Source: Piezodorus guildinii (Eukaryota > Arthropoda > Insecta > Hemiptera > Pentatomidae). From it: a DNA stretch of 64,000 nt. The DNA is taken from the NCBI GenBank assembly GCA_023052935.1, contig CM041292.1:136786951-136850950 (forward strand). Direction: 5' to 3'. The notes beneath the pieces were generated by a model. It did not search any database. It was given only the letters and a program-made list of their open reading frames with translations, and had not been told where the DNA came from. Made by a program: the position numbers and the translations under genes. This document shows, piece by piece, positions 1 through 11,372 of the stretch. Each line of letters begins with the position of its first letter. Positions within the stretch are counted from its first letter, which is position 1.

Positions 1-348
1 TTCACACTACCTTAAAGCTGGTCTAGGACTATCTCACACACAATGTTGCCATAGCTGAGGAGCTTGTGAAAATTTGAGTATACTGAAGGTTTTAAAGAAC
101 TTCTAACGAATCATAAAAGTTTTCGTAATTTTTTCAATTAGTGATTGGATTAGTGGGATTGTAATAAATATATTTTGCTCTACGGAGTGCATTTTTGATG
201 ATGATTGAAATATGATGTAAGTATATTGTAATTTTTCTACTCGTTACAATGAGATAAAAATGCTTTTTTTTATTAACAACATAAAACAAAACAGTACTAC
301 TCAACTGTATTGGATTATTCCTTTGTATAGCGTACGATTCTATAAAAA
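1..348. other. AT-rich stretch, nothing recognised
   Basis: No open frame of note, no tRNA-like box and no terminal repeat seen. It ends where the first family X repeat begins. Confidence 0.5.
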
Positions 349-1240
349 ATCTGGTGTAGGCAACACACTTGCAGTTACCTCGATAGTTAAAATCAATTTA
401 AAAACTATTAAATAAAGTTAATATGAATTAGTTTAAAAAAGTTTAAAGAATTATATTCAGTTTTGTTGGAAACATATGTTTTAAATTAAATAATATAACA
501 ATATAAAACATATATGTATATTAACCACTTAAGTTTATGCCCTATTCTTCACTATCCATTAGCATCCACAACTTTTTGAAATAAGATAATATTTTTTTTT
601 TTAAATCTTTAGGGTCCAACGGTGTATTATAAATCTATATTACTGTGCTAAGGATAAAAAAAAATATATATATATAAAAACATATTTTTGCTCATTTCTC
701 CTTAAGTTGAGTATCAAATTCGTTCGTATTTTTTATCAATTTCGATAAAATTCCATGGGTTATTACTTTTTCTGTACAAACAAAAGGACATTTGAGGAAT
801 ATAATTTTAAAAATCGGCATTTAAGCCCTGCCCGTTTATTTCAATCAGAATGAAACCTACATCAACTTAAATTCTACATCGACAAAGCGAATATACTTAA
901 AAGTTCGAGCCTATTTATAGTTAATGGCAAAAAGGTAAAAAATTCGTAGTATAACTAGTAGTTTCGGTCAGCCGATTTTTAGTAAAAACGTCGTTATTAC
1001 ATCTCCTGAATATAATTGTCTTGAATATGAAATTTCAGTTTCGTACGACTTTACGTTTTCGTGCTAGACTTACCACACCCGGGTACGCTCAAACTCACTG
1101 ACTTTTTTGTGGGACTTCTGACTCAGGTGACCCTAAAATGTTTATTTCTACTAAAAACTGGAATTTAAAAATTTTCAAGAACACAATAATTTTCCTTACT
1201 ATTTATAAATAATTATAGTTAAAGTAAAAACAGCATTTAT
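349..1240 (+). repeat. Family X dispersed repeat, copy 1
   Basis: The left end reads TCTGGTGTAGGCAACACAC, preceded by a run of A. It runs through landmarks shared with the other copies: a block ending GTTAAAATCAATTT, a block ending TTTCAATCAGAATGAAACC, the phrase CGTGCTAGACTTACC, and GACCCTAAAATG followed by AAAACTGGAATT near the right end. No long ORF is present, so this is a noncoding repeat. The length of about 0.9 kb agrees with the near-complete copy at 45190-46159. No terminal inverted repeats were found. The 5' TC preceded by A would suit a Helitron end, but the class is unproven. Confidence 0.7.
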
Positions 1241-2454
1241 AATTTTAAAAAAATATTTTTTAATTATAAATTTTCATCATTATATTTCATATTAGTAATA
1301 TTTAGATAAAATTAGTGCATTCTATAGCGTCATGTTAAATATATCATGCATAGCACACAATTAAAACACAAAAAGTTAAAACGCACACCTAAATAACGAT
1401 CAGTATCAGAGTGATGAAAAACTAACTAAAATGAAAAATTCAAATCAACAAATAAATTAATTTAAAAATATATAAATAAATAAGCAAAATGCAGAAAAAA
1501 AAGGAATTGTATTTTAACACTCAATTTATTTCTCAAAACTAGTAACTAACTCAACTTGAAGAGTAAAAAAATTTATTAGTCCCATGGGTTATTTCTTAAT
1601 ATTTTTTATTATATCTTTTTTTTTAAGATCTAAGATTGAATTGTCATTGACCCCGAAGTTTATTAATCATTTGTTCATGTTTAGAACAAATTTCAACGCC
1701 ATATTATTTAACATAAATAGCTTAATTAATTTTCTAATTATGAATAAAAAAAATTATGCTCAATTCAGAATGAATATGGGATGGAAATAATAAAAAGAAG
1801 CTGATGTAGAGACCCGCTCGGTGCCTACATCGACCATCCGTGCGTGAAGGCCCTGATTGCTGCCTCTCTGAGGGATATTCCCCTTAAATATATATTTGAA
1901 TCTTGAAGATATAATCCAAGCACGATATGTTCTATTTGTATTCGCAAGCCTTGTTTTCCTCACACGTATAAATCTATTATTTTTTTTACTTATTTGTCCA
2001 TTAGTACATATTTGTTTCTTTTGATTACATCGTAAAAAAAAAAAAAATGCTTATGTATTTTAAATTAGTCAATAGTATTTTAAATTAGTTAAAATATTTA
2101 TTTCATTGATTTATTTCAGTTCAACGCTAATTGTAACCATTTTTAAGCCTGAATAAAACAAAGCTTTTCTGTTTACATTCATTTGTGATTATATTTCTTT
2201 AAATTTTACTTTTACAGACCAATGTAAGAATTGAAGAGAAACTATTCAGTGAAATTTCCGGATTCAAGTTTTCAATGGAAATAAACGTTTTTGAGTCCGA
2301 TAAATTCAAATAATCAAGGTATGTGTGTGAACGTCAAATAGCATTTAAATCAAAAGAAAGTAGCGGAGAATGAAGAAAAGCGCATACACTTTTGTGTTAT
2401 AAGATATGAAATATATAGTAAGGGTAAGTAATGCGATTGTGTTTCAACTATATT
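1241..2454. other. AT-rich stretch with a possible family X scrap
   Basis: No gene is recognised. A less AT-rich patch at about 1798-1960 matches nothing I can name. At about 2255-2330 a short minus-strand match to the right end of family X is likely (GTTTTCAATGGAAATA followed by a GTCC-containing block), but it is decayed. Confidence 0.4.
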
Positions 2455-2458
2455 TTAA

Positions 2459-2850
2459 AAAGGTCCGCGCAACAAACGAATTTCACTAAGCACCGTTATT
2501 AAAATCAATTTAAGAAATTTTAAGCAAAGTTAGAGTTGAATAATGGTTAAAAAATGTGTTTCAAAGTTAAAACTATAAATTAAAATCCTTCAGTATTATC
2601 TTCTTTTTAGATCACTCTCCATTACCTTATGGGTCTTTGCGTACAAGAATATTACTGTTTTTAAATTAAAGTTAACTTTTCCCTTTTCTTCTTTAGAAAG
2701 ATATTGAATAGGATCTACAAAATTAAATGTACTTTAGGTAAAAACAACTTAAAGTATAGACATTTAAGCTCTATGAGACTATTTCAATCCCAAAAATCCT
2801 AGATGTATTAAATTGAATTTTTCATTCGTTACGGCATGAGATTGACTCAT
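2459..2850 (+). repeat. Family X copy 2, left half
   Basis: It begins with a decayed version of the family start (GGTCCGCGCAACAAACGA) and contains GTTATTAAAATCAATTT plus the mid-element block around CTATTTCAATCCC. It stops near 2850 where the family continues in other copies. The missing right half appears at 3785-4060, so the two look like one copy split by an insertion of about 0.9 kb. Confidence 0.55.
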
Positions 2851-3154
2851 CAGTATATTGCAGTAATTGTTAATAATTAATATTAATATTTTCTCTATTG
2901 CGAAGGATGCCGCTTTCTCCAATAGCCTTGAGGGACTTTTTCCAAGACATCTGGGCACTCACCTTGGCCCAGCTTACCCAAGTTCTTAGACATTATGGAT
3001 ACTAAGTAATCCATATGCCCCTCAATATTCCTTCTTTTGATCTCTGCCGTCTTTCCTCCATCCCCTCTACTATCCCTTCGTAAAAGTACCCTAGGCACTC
3101 TGGTCAAAGATGTTATTATGATAAATCTTTGATAAATATTACTGATCTATAAAT
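2851..3154. other. Unidentified stretch inside a split repeat
   Basis: It lies between the left half of family X copy 2 and a LINE tail. A minus-strand open frame of 70 codons (2895-3107) is mostly charged residues and matches no family I recognise. It could be part of the inserted retroelement's flank or unrelated DNA. Confidence 0.3.
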
Positions 3155-3690
3155 CAGTAATTAGACCGGCCCTCCTATACGAAGCTCTGATGCTAACTAA
3201 CAAAACTAACACAGCGAAAAAAGCTGCAGCAGTATCAAAATGGAGTACTGAAACAAATAGTAACGAATACTTTACTACAGAGGACGAAGACAGACCAAAT
3301 ACACGACACTTTTGAACTTCCGACCGTGACTGAGCACATCTCCTGGAGACATATCAAATTTTTTGATAGCCTCCGTTACTGCACGAAACCCATTGTTCAA
3401 CACACTGACTCCGACAGGGCGGCCACAGCGCTGGCAAGACTATGTACGAGTGTACAGACCCTTAGACTAAACTGAGTAAAAATAACTAACATAAACTGAC
3501 TCAGAAAGACTAGTGAGCCCACTAGAACAGACTCCCTATTTGTTTCCGACTCCGAAAATTTTCCCTATCCTCAGACCCCTCTTAAAACTGCATCAAATGC
3601 AGTAAAATAGATCCCTCGTTCCTTCCCTATTTACCCATATTTCAACTGCACTCCCAAGGGGCTTAGTAAAAAAAAAAAAAAAAAAAAAAA
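3155..3690 (+). mobile_element. 5'-truncated Jockey-like LINE tail with poly(A)
   Basis: Translated fragments across frames resemble the region after the reverse transcriptase of Jockey-like LINEs. There is an IRPALLYEA-type stretch near 3160. Near 3330 is a stretch reading HISWRHIKFFDSL, closely similar to NISRRHITFFDRL in the LINE tail at about 61500. Stops and frameshifts are frequent. The piece ends in an uninterrupted run of 23 A (3668-3690), as expected for target-primed reverse transcription. It sits inside the split family X copy and so is younger than that copy. The 5' boundary is uncertain. Confidence 0.6.
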
Positions 3691-3784
3691 GTTAAAAGTT
3701 TTATAATATTAAGAATGTCATGTTTATATTTTGATTATTAATAAAGTAACTTCAGTTCATATAAATCTGTTTTTTAATTAACTA

Positions 3785-4060
3785 TCGACATAAAGAGATT
3801 GATCAAAATCGTAAAAATAAATGGTTAAAGTGGCTCTTCTGTCAGGTTTGGTTGAAAAAGTTGCTATAACATCTTAGGAACAGACGCTTATCGATAAAAC
3901 ATGATATTTCAATTTATAAGTTATTGTTCTTGAGCTAGACTTATCACAGACACACACTTTTTTGAGGGACCTCAAATTCGTTGAAAATGTTTACGATCGA
4001 AATACCTTTTCTATTTTCGTTTCATTTCATATATAGTTAGTAAAAAGGGGGTTAACTGAA
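3785..4060 (+). repeat. Family X copy 2, right half
   Basis: It resumes the family at the ATCGACATAAAGAG block. It continues through GTTGCTATAACATCTTAGG, GAGCTAGACTTATCAC and GACCTCAAATTCG to a decayed right end. It complements the left half at 2459-2850. Confidence 0.5.
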
Positions 4061-4558
4061 AGTTATGCATTGCTCGAACCAAATTTTTTTCAGATTTGAC
4101 TTTATTTTAATGATTAATTTTTTTTAAAAATCATAAACAAGTTAATTTTAATATTACGAACCATACTATTATTCCAACAGAAAGATGTCAAATATTTTGA
4201 ACGATATCCTACAGATTCCATACTCTGATACAAAATGCAGTTTAGAATAAAAGTTTGTATGATCTTGAATAAAAATATAGAATTATTTATTCTGGAACAG
4301 GGATTTATAAATAAAATTTGATTTAAAAAAAAAGTTGATAACAACAAATATATTGCAAATAAATAATAAATGATTAGTAGGTTAACAGAAATATTAAAAC
4401 TTGACATATAATTACATTATATAATGTAAAACTGCCTAATAGCAGAATAGTGAGTAAGATCTATGGTTGGCCAAAAAAATAAATAAAAAATAATAATTAA
4501 AAAAAAATTGCTCATAATTATTATAGACCATTATACGCAACAGATCATTATTGATATG
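4061..4558. other. AT-rich stretch 5' of the RTE element
   Basis: No motif recognised. The 97-codon minus-strand frame here is AT-driven and resembles no protein. This is the pre-insertion target region of the RTE-type LINE. Confidence 0.5.
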
Positions 4559-4573
4559 TATGCGTAAGTAAAA
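4559..4573. repeat. Target-site duplication of RTE element, left copy
   Basis: The 15-bp string TATGCGTAAGTAAAA is repeated exactly at 7764-7778. The flanking bases on both outer sides differ (G versus T, C versus A), so the match is exactly 15 bp. Confidence 0.93.
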
Positions 4574-4786
4574 CCTCGCGTGGATCTCATTACCGCGTAT
4601 GGGGAGCGTCCCACGGGTGGCGGATGTGGGGATGGTCGGTGGAATTTCCTCGGAAGCTCCTCCCGGCTAAGTCCGATGGACTCGCTGACCAACAATGAGA
4701 GCGGCCCTCCAGGCTTGCTAGAGGGTGTGACGTAGGTTCGAACGCCCTACTCACATATTTTAGTTCACAAAATACCACAAACAGTC
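4574..4786 (+). other. 5' leader of the RTE element
   Basis: 213 bp that are clearly less AT-rich than the surroundings, between the left target-site duplication and the first ATG at 4787. It contains AGGTTCGAACGCC (about 4733-4745), which happens to fit a pol III B box, but I see no matching A box and do not claim a tRNA origin. Promoter activity, if any, would be internal to this leader. Confidence 0.5.
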
Positions 4787-5797
4787 ATGGATTCCTCTGA
4801 GGTAAAACGCCCATTATCCGGAAGTAAACTAGTCCCCCGTTCGGGTCTCCGGGTGAGGACTGCTTCAGAGGAATCTAGGCGCAAGATGAAAAGTAGAGAT
4901 CTAACAATAGGGACTTGGAACGTTAGAAGTTTCAATACGGCAGGTGGGTTAAAGTCGGTCGCGAATGAAGTTAAGGGGTACCATTTAGATATCGTTGCAT
5001 TACAAGAGGTTCGCTGGCCAGGGGAGGGTTCGTTAACAGAAGGAAAGTATACTATTTGGTGCGGGGAGAGCGCTAATTATTGTTTAGGTACCGGGTTTCT
5101 GATTAGGAATAGATTTCTTTCCGCATTACGGGACGTACAGTTCTTTAGTGAAAGAATATCGGTTGCTATATTTCAGGGTCGTTGGTTTAAAATCGCGTTT
5201 ATAAACATTCATTCCCCCACTGAAGATAGTGATGATGAAGTAAAATGCGAATTTTATGATAAACTAGAGTCGGTTTACGATAATTTACCGCAAAATTACA
5301 TTAAAATAATACTAGGTGACGCGAACGCAAAAGTTGGAACGGAAGAAGTATATCGTCCTGCGATCGGTAAAGAAAGTTTGCACGAATATAGTAATGATAA
5401 TGGGACCCGACTAATAAACTTTTCCATTTCGAAAAACCTAATAATCAAAAGTACTACGTTTAAACATAAGGACATTCATAAGTATACGTGGACATCGCCG
5501 GATGGACAAACTCGGAATCAAATAGATCATGTTTTAGTACAAAACAGATGGCAAAGTAGCATAATTAACGTGAGATCGTATCGAGGTGCAGAATGCTGTT
5601 CTAATCATGAATTAGTAATCGCGAAACTTCGACAAAAACTAAATACAAAAAAGAGAACACCGAACTATATTCATCCCGAGAATTTTGATGTTGTTAAATT
5701 GAAGAACCCCGAAATTCGAAAACAATTCGCGATAAAAGTAAAAAATAGGTTCGATGATTTGGAATCTTCAGACGAGGAACACGAAGATGTAAACTAA
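4787..5797 (+). pseudogene. RTE element endonuclease (EEP) half, ends at nonsense codon
   Basis: The open frame of 336 codons starts at the first ATG after the leader. In related elements this domain nicks the target DNA to prime reverse transcription. Visible motifs: TIGTWNVRS at about residue 40, LQEVRWPGEG at about 72 (catalytic Glu), ILGDANAKVG at about 175 (Asp/Asn pair) and NQIDHVLVQ at about 245 (Asp). The last motif, normally Ser-Asp-His, reads Ser-Asn-His here, with Asn at residue 273. That exchanges a metal/catalytic Asp and would be expected to abolish nicking. The TAA at 5795-5797 is a point nonsense: the same frame continues with plausible element sequence beyond it to about 5880. 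The remainder of the polyprotein is annotated separately. Confidence 0.85.
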
Positions 5798-7745
5798 TTA
5801 TGGGAAGGGATCAGGGATAATATTAAAGAAGTCAGTAACTTATGTCTTGGGAAAATCGAAAATAAAAAGAACAAACCTGGTTCGACAGGGATTGTCAAAA
5901 TATGTGTGAAAAAAGAAAAACCGCTAAACTGAATTCCTTGAATAATCCAAGCGATAATAATGTGGCTTACTTTCGATTAGTAAAAAACGAAACTTCAAAA
6001 TTCTTAAAAAATAAGAAAAGAGAGTATCTTAAAGGCAAAATAATAGAAATAGAAAAACACAGAAGCGAAAATAACGTAAGAGAGATGTACAAAGGTATAA
6101 ACAAATCGCGTAAAATATTTGAACCTCTATTGAATGGGGTTAAAGATGCGAATAACAATATAATTGCGGATCCGACTGAGATATTAAATAAATTTAAACA
6201 ACACTTTGACGGCATCCTAAATACGGAAAATAATTATCAATCTCCTCCTCTGAATACCAGAGCGCTGAACCATGGATAGACGCACCGAGTAAAGAGGAAG
6301 TTGAAATGGCGATAGGAAAATTAAAACGGTATAAAGCTGCTGGAAATGATAATATCACGAGTGAATTAATCAAAGCGTGTGGAGAAGCGGGCGTTTCCAA
6401 ATTACATGTTTTAGTTAAAAAGATCTGGTAAAATGAAATAATACCCGAAGAATGGAAAGAATCAATAATTATTCTGATTCACAAAAAAGGACCGAGGACG
6501 GATTGTAACAACTATCAATACTAACTAGCCGAATCACGGAATACGCTGAGGAAATTATCGGAGATTACCAATGTGGTTTTAGGCGGAATCGCTCGACTAC
6601 TGATCAAATATTTTCCTTACGTCAAATATTAGAGAAGAAGCTGGAATACAACGGTGTAGTCCATCAACTTTATATCGATTTTAAAAAGGCTTATGGTTCT
6701 ATAGACCGTCAGAAGCTATATAACATCATGATTGAACAGGGGATACCTAAAAAGTTAGTAAACCTAGTAAAGATGTGTTTGTCGGAAACATTTCATAAAG
6801 TTAGAATCGGTCATAATTACTCCAAGAGATTTGAGGTGCGATCGGGTTTGAAACAAGGGGACTCCCTTTCACCTGTTTTGTTTAATATAGCCTTAGAATA
6901 TGTTATAGAAAAGGTGATGTGTACCGAGAAAGGCTTAAATATGGGTGACAAGATTCCGGTTTTGGGGTATGCCGATGATTTGGTACTACTAGGTGAAGAC
7001 ACGGAAACTATACAACTAAATACAAGTGTGTTAATAAAAACCGGTAAACAAATAGGTCTCGAATTAAATACCGATAAGACGAAATATATGATTAGTTGCA
7101 GAAATGGTGGCGATCTTGATGATATTAATATTTCAGGTCATACTTTTGAACACGTTGAGAAATTCAAGTATTTAGGTTCAATGATAACAAGAAAAAATGA
7201 AATCCAGGAAGAAATAAAGGCCCGGTTTTGATGGAAATGCGTGTTATTATTCAGTTGCTAAATTACTTAGCTCGCGGCTTCTGTCTAAAAACTTAAAGAT
7301 TAGAATTTATAAAACTATTATTCTTCCAACGGTTCTTTACGGATGCGAAACGTGGCCGCTTACTTTGAAGGATGAACAACGGCTTAAGGTTTTCGAGAAT
7401 AAGGCACTGCGTAAAATATTTGGTCCGAAGAGGGATGAGGTAGGGGAGTTTAGAAGGTTGCACAACGCGGAATTGCGGAATTTGTACCCTGTGAATATAA
7501 TTGAGTTGATAGCATCGCGGAGACTCAAATGGGCGCGTAAAGTTGTTGGGCTTAGTGAGGAACGGATTCCGAGAAAGTTGGTATTCGCTGAACCGACTGG
7601 TAGGCGTCCGAAAGGTAGGCCGAAGCGTCGATGGGAGGATTGCATTAAGGCTGATCTCGGGGGCTTGGGCTTGACCGGTGAACATAGGACGAGTCTGTGC
7701 AGGCGAAGGTTGGTGGTATCGGCATCGAACCTTCGGGTTCGGTAA
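5798..7745 (+). pseudogene. RTE element reverse transcriptase half, multiply broken
   Basis: Coding similarity hops between frames. It stays in the first frame to about 5880. A one-base loss then moves it to the frame open to 6279, and another shift falls near 6260. TAA codons lie at 6429-6431 and 6522-6524. A deletion of roughly 17 codons around 6522-6530 removes the NYRGISLL-type segment, and a last shift lies near 7225. RT motifs remain visible: fingers (QCGFRRNRSTTDQIF, about 6570), motif A as LYIDFKKAYGSID (about 6670; the Asp is kept, the usual second Asp is Gly), motif B (GLKQGDSLSPVLFN, about 6850) and motif C YADD (6968-6979). The post-RT segment with LPTVLYGCETW (about 7330) and a basic GRRPKGRPKRRWED tail (about 7600) closes the frame at 7743-7745. 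No RNase H is present. RT activity in cis is not possible from this copy. Confidence 0.85.
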
Positions 7746-7763
7746 GCCTATTATTATTATTAT
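7746..7763 (+). repeat. (TTA)n 3' tail of RTE element
   Basis: Short tandem trinucleotide tail immediately before the right target-site duplication, characteristic of RTE-clade 3' ends. Confidence 0.8.
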
Positions 7764-7778
7764 TATGCGTAAGTAAAA
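7764..7778. repeat. Target-site duplication of RTE element, right copy
   Basis: Exact copy of 4559-4573. Confidence 0.93.
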
Positions 7779-7807
7779 ACATATATAATATATGATGAAT
7801 TATTATG

Positions 7808-8030
7808 TGAGACGTTTTTTTTTTTATTTTTATTATTTTATTTTATTTTATTTTTTGCCAGTCCTTCTTAGAATTAGCCCTCACATTAGCGAATTCGGTA
7901 AGGACGGTGCTATATGTATTAGGCTGGAGGGAAAGATCCCCTTAATACCTGTTGCTGTCCATCTTAAGGGGCGCAAGGGGCTGACAACCTGAATCACATG
8001 TCACGAGAATCAATCTCTGTCTAAACATTC
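7808..8030 (-). mobile_element. Unclassified retroposon-like piece (poly-T at left)
   Basis: A T-rich run (about 7808-7856), read on the minus strand as an A-rich tail, abuts about 150 bp of non-AT-rich sequence (7858-8025). That composition is typical of a SINE or a LINE 3' end in reverse orientation. No tRNA-type B box or protein signature was found, so the class is open. Confidence 0.35.
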
Positions 8031-8199
8031 TTCAATTTCAAAATTTGTGGCATCGATGTTTTTTATTATTTGAAATGATTTAACGGATTTTACTATTTCC
8101 TTTTAATACAAATTATTTCGCATATATAATCTCTGATGTTTGAATTTTAGTTACTTACAAATCTGAAAACAGTCTAAAATATTGTTATTTTTTTAAGTG

Positions 8200-8870
8200 C
8201 GCTAATACCATTTATGTCATCTTACCTTAAAAACTTATGTTTTAAAGATTTATAATTTTTTCGAATTCCAGTTTTCAACAGAAATACAAGTTTTAGGGTC
8301 CCCTAAGACCAAATAACGAAGTTCCGCAAATAGGTATGTGTGTGGTAAGTCTAGCACGAAAAAAAAAATGTTCTATGACATTGAAATTTCCGGTTCTAGA
8401 TAAACCAGATGTTACAGCAACATTTTTACTAAAATCGGCGTACCGAAAGTGATACTTTGCCCTAAGCATTTTGTACCTTTTACGATTTTCTCAAAAACAT
8501 TTATTAATTATTTTAACTGATTTTAATTTTTCATGTATCGATGTAAAATTAAATGGGATTTAGTATCACATAGGTTCCTTTTTTATAGAAATAGTCTGAC
8601 AGGGAAATAGAATATTTTTTTTTCATATAAAGTAGCTTTAATTTTGTAGATTTGAAAAAATTAAACATATCAACTTATAACCATTGATAAAGAACGGCTA
8701 AATATACTAGTAGAACGAATTTTATGACAAACTAAATAAGAGAGTAAACATATTTTGTATGTCATTTTATTTTTTTCATAATAACAGTACTATAGTAGTA
8801 TAATACACCGTTAGTAAGCTAAAGAATTTAGAAAAAATATTACATTATATACAAGGTTACAAAAGATAAT
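8200..8870 (-). repeat. Family X copy 3, 5' truncated
   Basis: In reverse orientation it carries the right-end block (TTCGAATTCCAGTTTTCAAC), then CCTAAGACCAAATAACGAAG, GGTAAGTCTAGCACGA and the mid-element block with CTGACAGGGAAATAG. It stops before the family start motif. No ORF. Confidence 0.65.
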
Positions 8871-9092
8871 CATTTTAAGTAAATTTGTGCCACCATACTC
8901 ACATATTTAATTAATTTAATTTAATCATTACCTATTTTTCAATGGTTTTTATTAAAAATCATTCATTTTTAATGAATGTTATTTTTCTTACAAAATATCA
9001 TCATTTCAAAACTGATATGACTAAAAATAGTTAAAATGCCATTATGAAAAAATTGTATGAATTAAGTATACAGATTAAGCCCAAAAATATAA

Positions 9093-9237
9093 GGGGTACT
9101 CACTACGTTTGCTATAGCATGGTATTTGTGTTATTTTGCTAAACCCGTCGAGTTTCTACAGTTATTTCCTGTATAAAATTGATGGGTTAAGTACAACAGC
9201 ACAAATAGCATGCTATAGCAAACGTAGTGAGTACCCC
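9093..9237. mobile_element. 145-bp hairpin MITE
   Basis: The termini GGGGTACTCACTACGTTTGC and the reverse complement at 9218-9237 match perfectly. The inverted repeat continues inward as CTATAGCATG with only scattered mismatches almost to the centre, so the whole element is close to a fold-back. Both ends are flanked by TATAA (9088-9092 and 9238-9242), a candidate 5-bp target-site duplication; a TA duplication cannot be excluded in this sequence. No coding capacity. It is a non-autonomous DNA transposon of undetermined superfamily. Confidence 0.85.
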
Positions 9238-9659
9238 TATAATACGAAAAACTGACATAATTAATAATATAAATCATTTGAAAAAATGGTTGTACTCAAA
9301 GATATAAAATATATTAATATATTATTCTTATAAAGATATGATAGAAGGAATGAAAATGATAAAATATTATTCCATTTCCTTTTCTGTGTTGTTTTGTACT
9401 CTAATAGGTTTTATGAACACATTTCAATTAAAAATTATAGATTTTTTTTTTTTTTACTTTTAACAATATTAACTTCGTACAATTAAACGGATTTTTTTTC
9501 AACATGAAAAGAATAATGTTATATCTTTTTTTTTTTTTTTTTTTTTAATTCAAATCACCATTATTTCAATCACGATTGTCGCCTTATTAACTGCAATCCT
9601 ATTTAAGCAGATATTAAAGGAACAAAAGATGTAATATATACTTTATTTTTCAACTAGGG

Positions 9660-9907
9660 GTTACATTAAAGCTGTATCGCATTTTAAATGTAGCAGGTGA
9701 AAGGGTTCTCACTAGCCTACAATCAGTTAGTTATTCTATCCCTTGAGATAGGATAACAGGTGAGAGTTTATAAAGCGATTTGCATTGATTAAAGTTTACA
9801 CTCGGCCTTGGGTTAGTACTTTAATAGGATAAAAATGCAGTTTGTATGCAAAGCCGATCCCTGAACCCCATCCAACTCTTTTGCACTTATCTCTGTACTC
9901 GCAACCG

Positions 9908-9949
<42 letters not shown>
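9660..9949 (+). mobile_element. Possible retroposon ending in a 40-A tail
   Basis: Moderate-GC sequence with AGCCGATCCCTGAACCCCAT and CTCGCAACCGGC leads directly into 40 consecutive A (9910-9949). A long pure poly(A) directly after such sequence suggests the 3' end of a plus-strand retroposon. No protein or tRNA signature was recognised, and the 5' limit is a guess. Confidence 0.35.
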
Positions 9950-9950
<1 letters not shown>

Positions 9951-11126
9951 ACCGAAGGGGAAGTATTAATACTACTGACGACGTGGATTAGTATGCCGTA
10001 TGCATTTGATACGGTAAATCCTATTTATAGGGGGAGAAAATTAATATGATCTACATTGATGGGGTGAACTATGCTGATGACAAACTTAATATTATAAGAT
10101 ATATGTGCTTGTAAGTAAATTAATTACAGTCATTTTTTTCGCATTGTAGCATATTTGTAAGATTAGCTTTAATGCCAACCATCTTATTGAATATTTTCCT
10201 TCATGACATATTATATTGAATATATGTATAGGTTCGTGAGGCATGAACATTCTAAGAAAAACGTAATTTAGAAATCTGAAATGAAAGAAAGATTTTTAAA
10301 AAAATACATAATCCGTGTTCATAGATCAGGAGCTCAAGATATATTTAAATAAATGCCTTTTTAGATAATTGGATATATAGTTGAAAAGGCGAAAACAGTG
10401 TATTAGGATAGGCTGAAGGAAATAAAAAGAACGGTTGCTTCAGAAAACTGTTCCTCAAAGGATGAAAAATAAAATAATTTTGACGATGTTTAATTTTTGT
10501 ATCTGCGTTATTCAAAAAGTGAACGACTGAAACATAGAGGTCTGTGGTTCTTATCTTTTTTTACCCTAAAATTATGGCAAAGGTATCGTCAACAATTTTA
10601 ATAATTTTTACTTTATCTGATAAATAATTGTGATATTAGATTATTGATTTATTTTTTAGTTTGGATATTTTCGTGTTCGTTCATACACGTTATCATTATA
10701 TGGAGGATATGTTCTTTTACTAAATATTATATCAGTGAAGTACGGCTACGTTATATAGCTATTCGGATGATAACATTGATATTGATATGATAAGTTAATG
10801 TGATGTCCAGCATCATCAAAATACACGACATATTTCCATTATATTGTGATTGCTGCTCTTCATCATTAATTCATTTCTCATAACATAATGTGCAATTGAC
10901 CTGTATCAGTCTCAGAAGGGAATAGGATAGTTTGACATACAAATATTGCCATATCAGCTGATTTGAAAATTATTGAGCCAAGATTTCGTTGATTGCTGGT
11001 GGTAATCTTTAGATTTGAATGACTTATAAATAATAAATTCCCAGGCTATTCTATTCCACACTACAATATAATATTTATGCCAGTACTGGCTTAATTTTAT
11101 CAAAATTAGTATCAATAATATTTATT

Positions 11127-11130
<4 letters not shown>
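9950..11130. other. AT-rich stretch, nothing recognised
   Basis: No convincing ORF, tRNA-like box or shared repeat was seen across this 1.2 kb. Confidence 0.45.
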
Positions 11131-11191
<61 letters not shown>

Positions 11192-11313
11192 CAGAATATA
11201 TCTCAAGCTAGATTAGGTTGATAATTATTTGGAATGGTTTTTGAATTTAAAAAAATATTGTTTAAAAATGTAACTGTTGAGGAATCATTAAAAACATATA
11301 AGAAAAGTTGTGC

Positions 11314-11372
<59 letters not shown>

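Larger units (their letters stand above)
4574..7763 (+). mobile_element. Full-length but inactivated RTE-type LINE
   Basis: This is a 3190-bp non-LTR retrotransposon delimited by a perfect 15-bp target-site duplication. It has a less AT-rich 5' leader (4574-4786), then coding sequence for an apurinic-type endonuclease and a reverse transcriptase. It ends in a short (TTA)n tail instead of poly(A). Size, domain order, absence of RNase H and the short-repeat tail fit the RTE clade. Endonuclease halves of such elements are often database-labelled 'craniofacial development protein 2-like'. The coding frame is broken by at least two nonsense codons before the RT core, several frameshifts and one small deletion, so the copy cannot make its polyprotein. 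Confidence 0.88.

Noticed and set aside
2895..3107. Minus-strand 70-codon frame as a host exon
   Set aside because: No recognisable domain and no splice context; it lies in the insertion that split a family X copy.
4787..5797. Host gene similar to craniofacial development protein 2
   Set aside because: The endonuclease is fused in position and family to an RTE-type reverse transcriptase and bounded by target-site duplications, so it is a transposon, not a host gene.
9846..10049. Open frame with a poly-Lys core
   Set aside because: The Lys run is the 40-A tail; flanking residues show no protein similarity.
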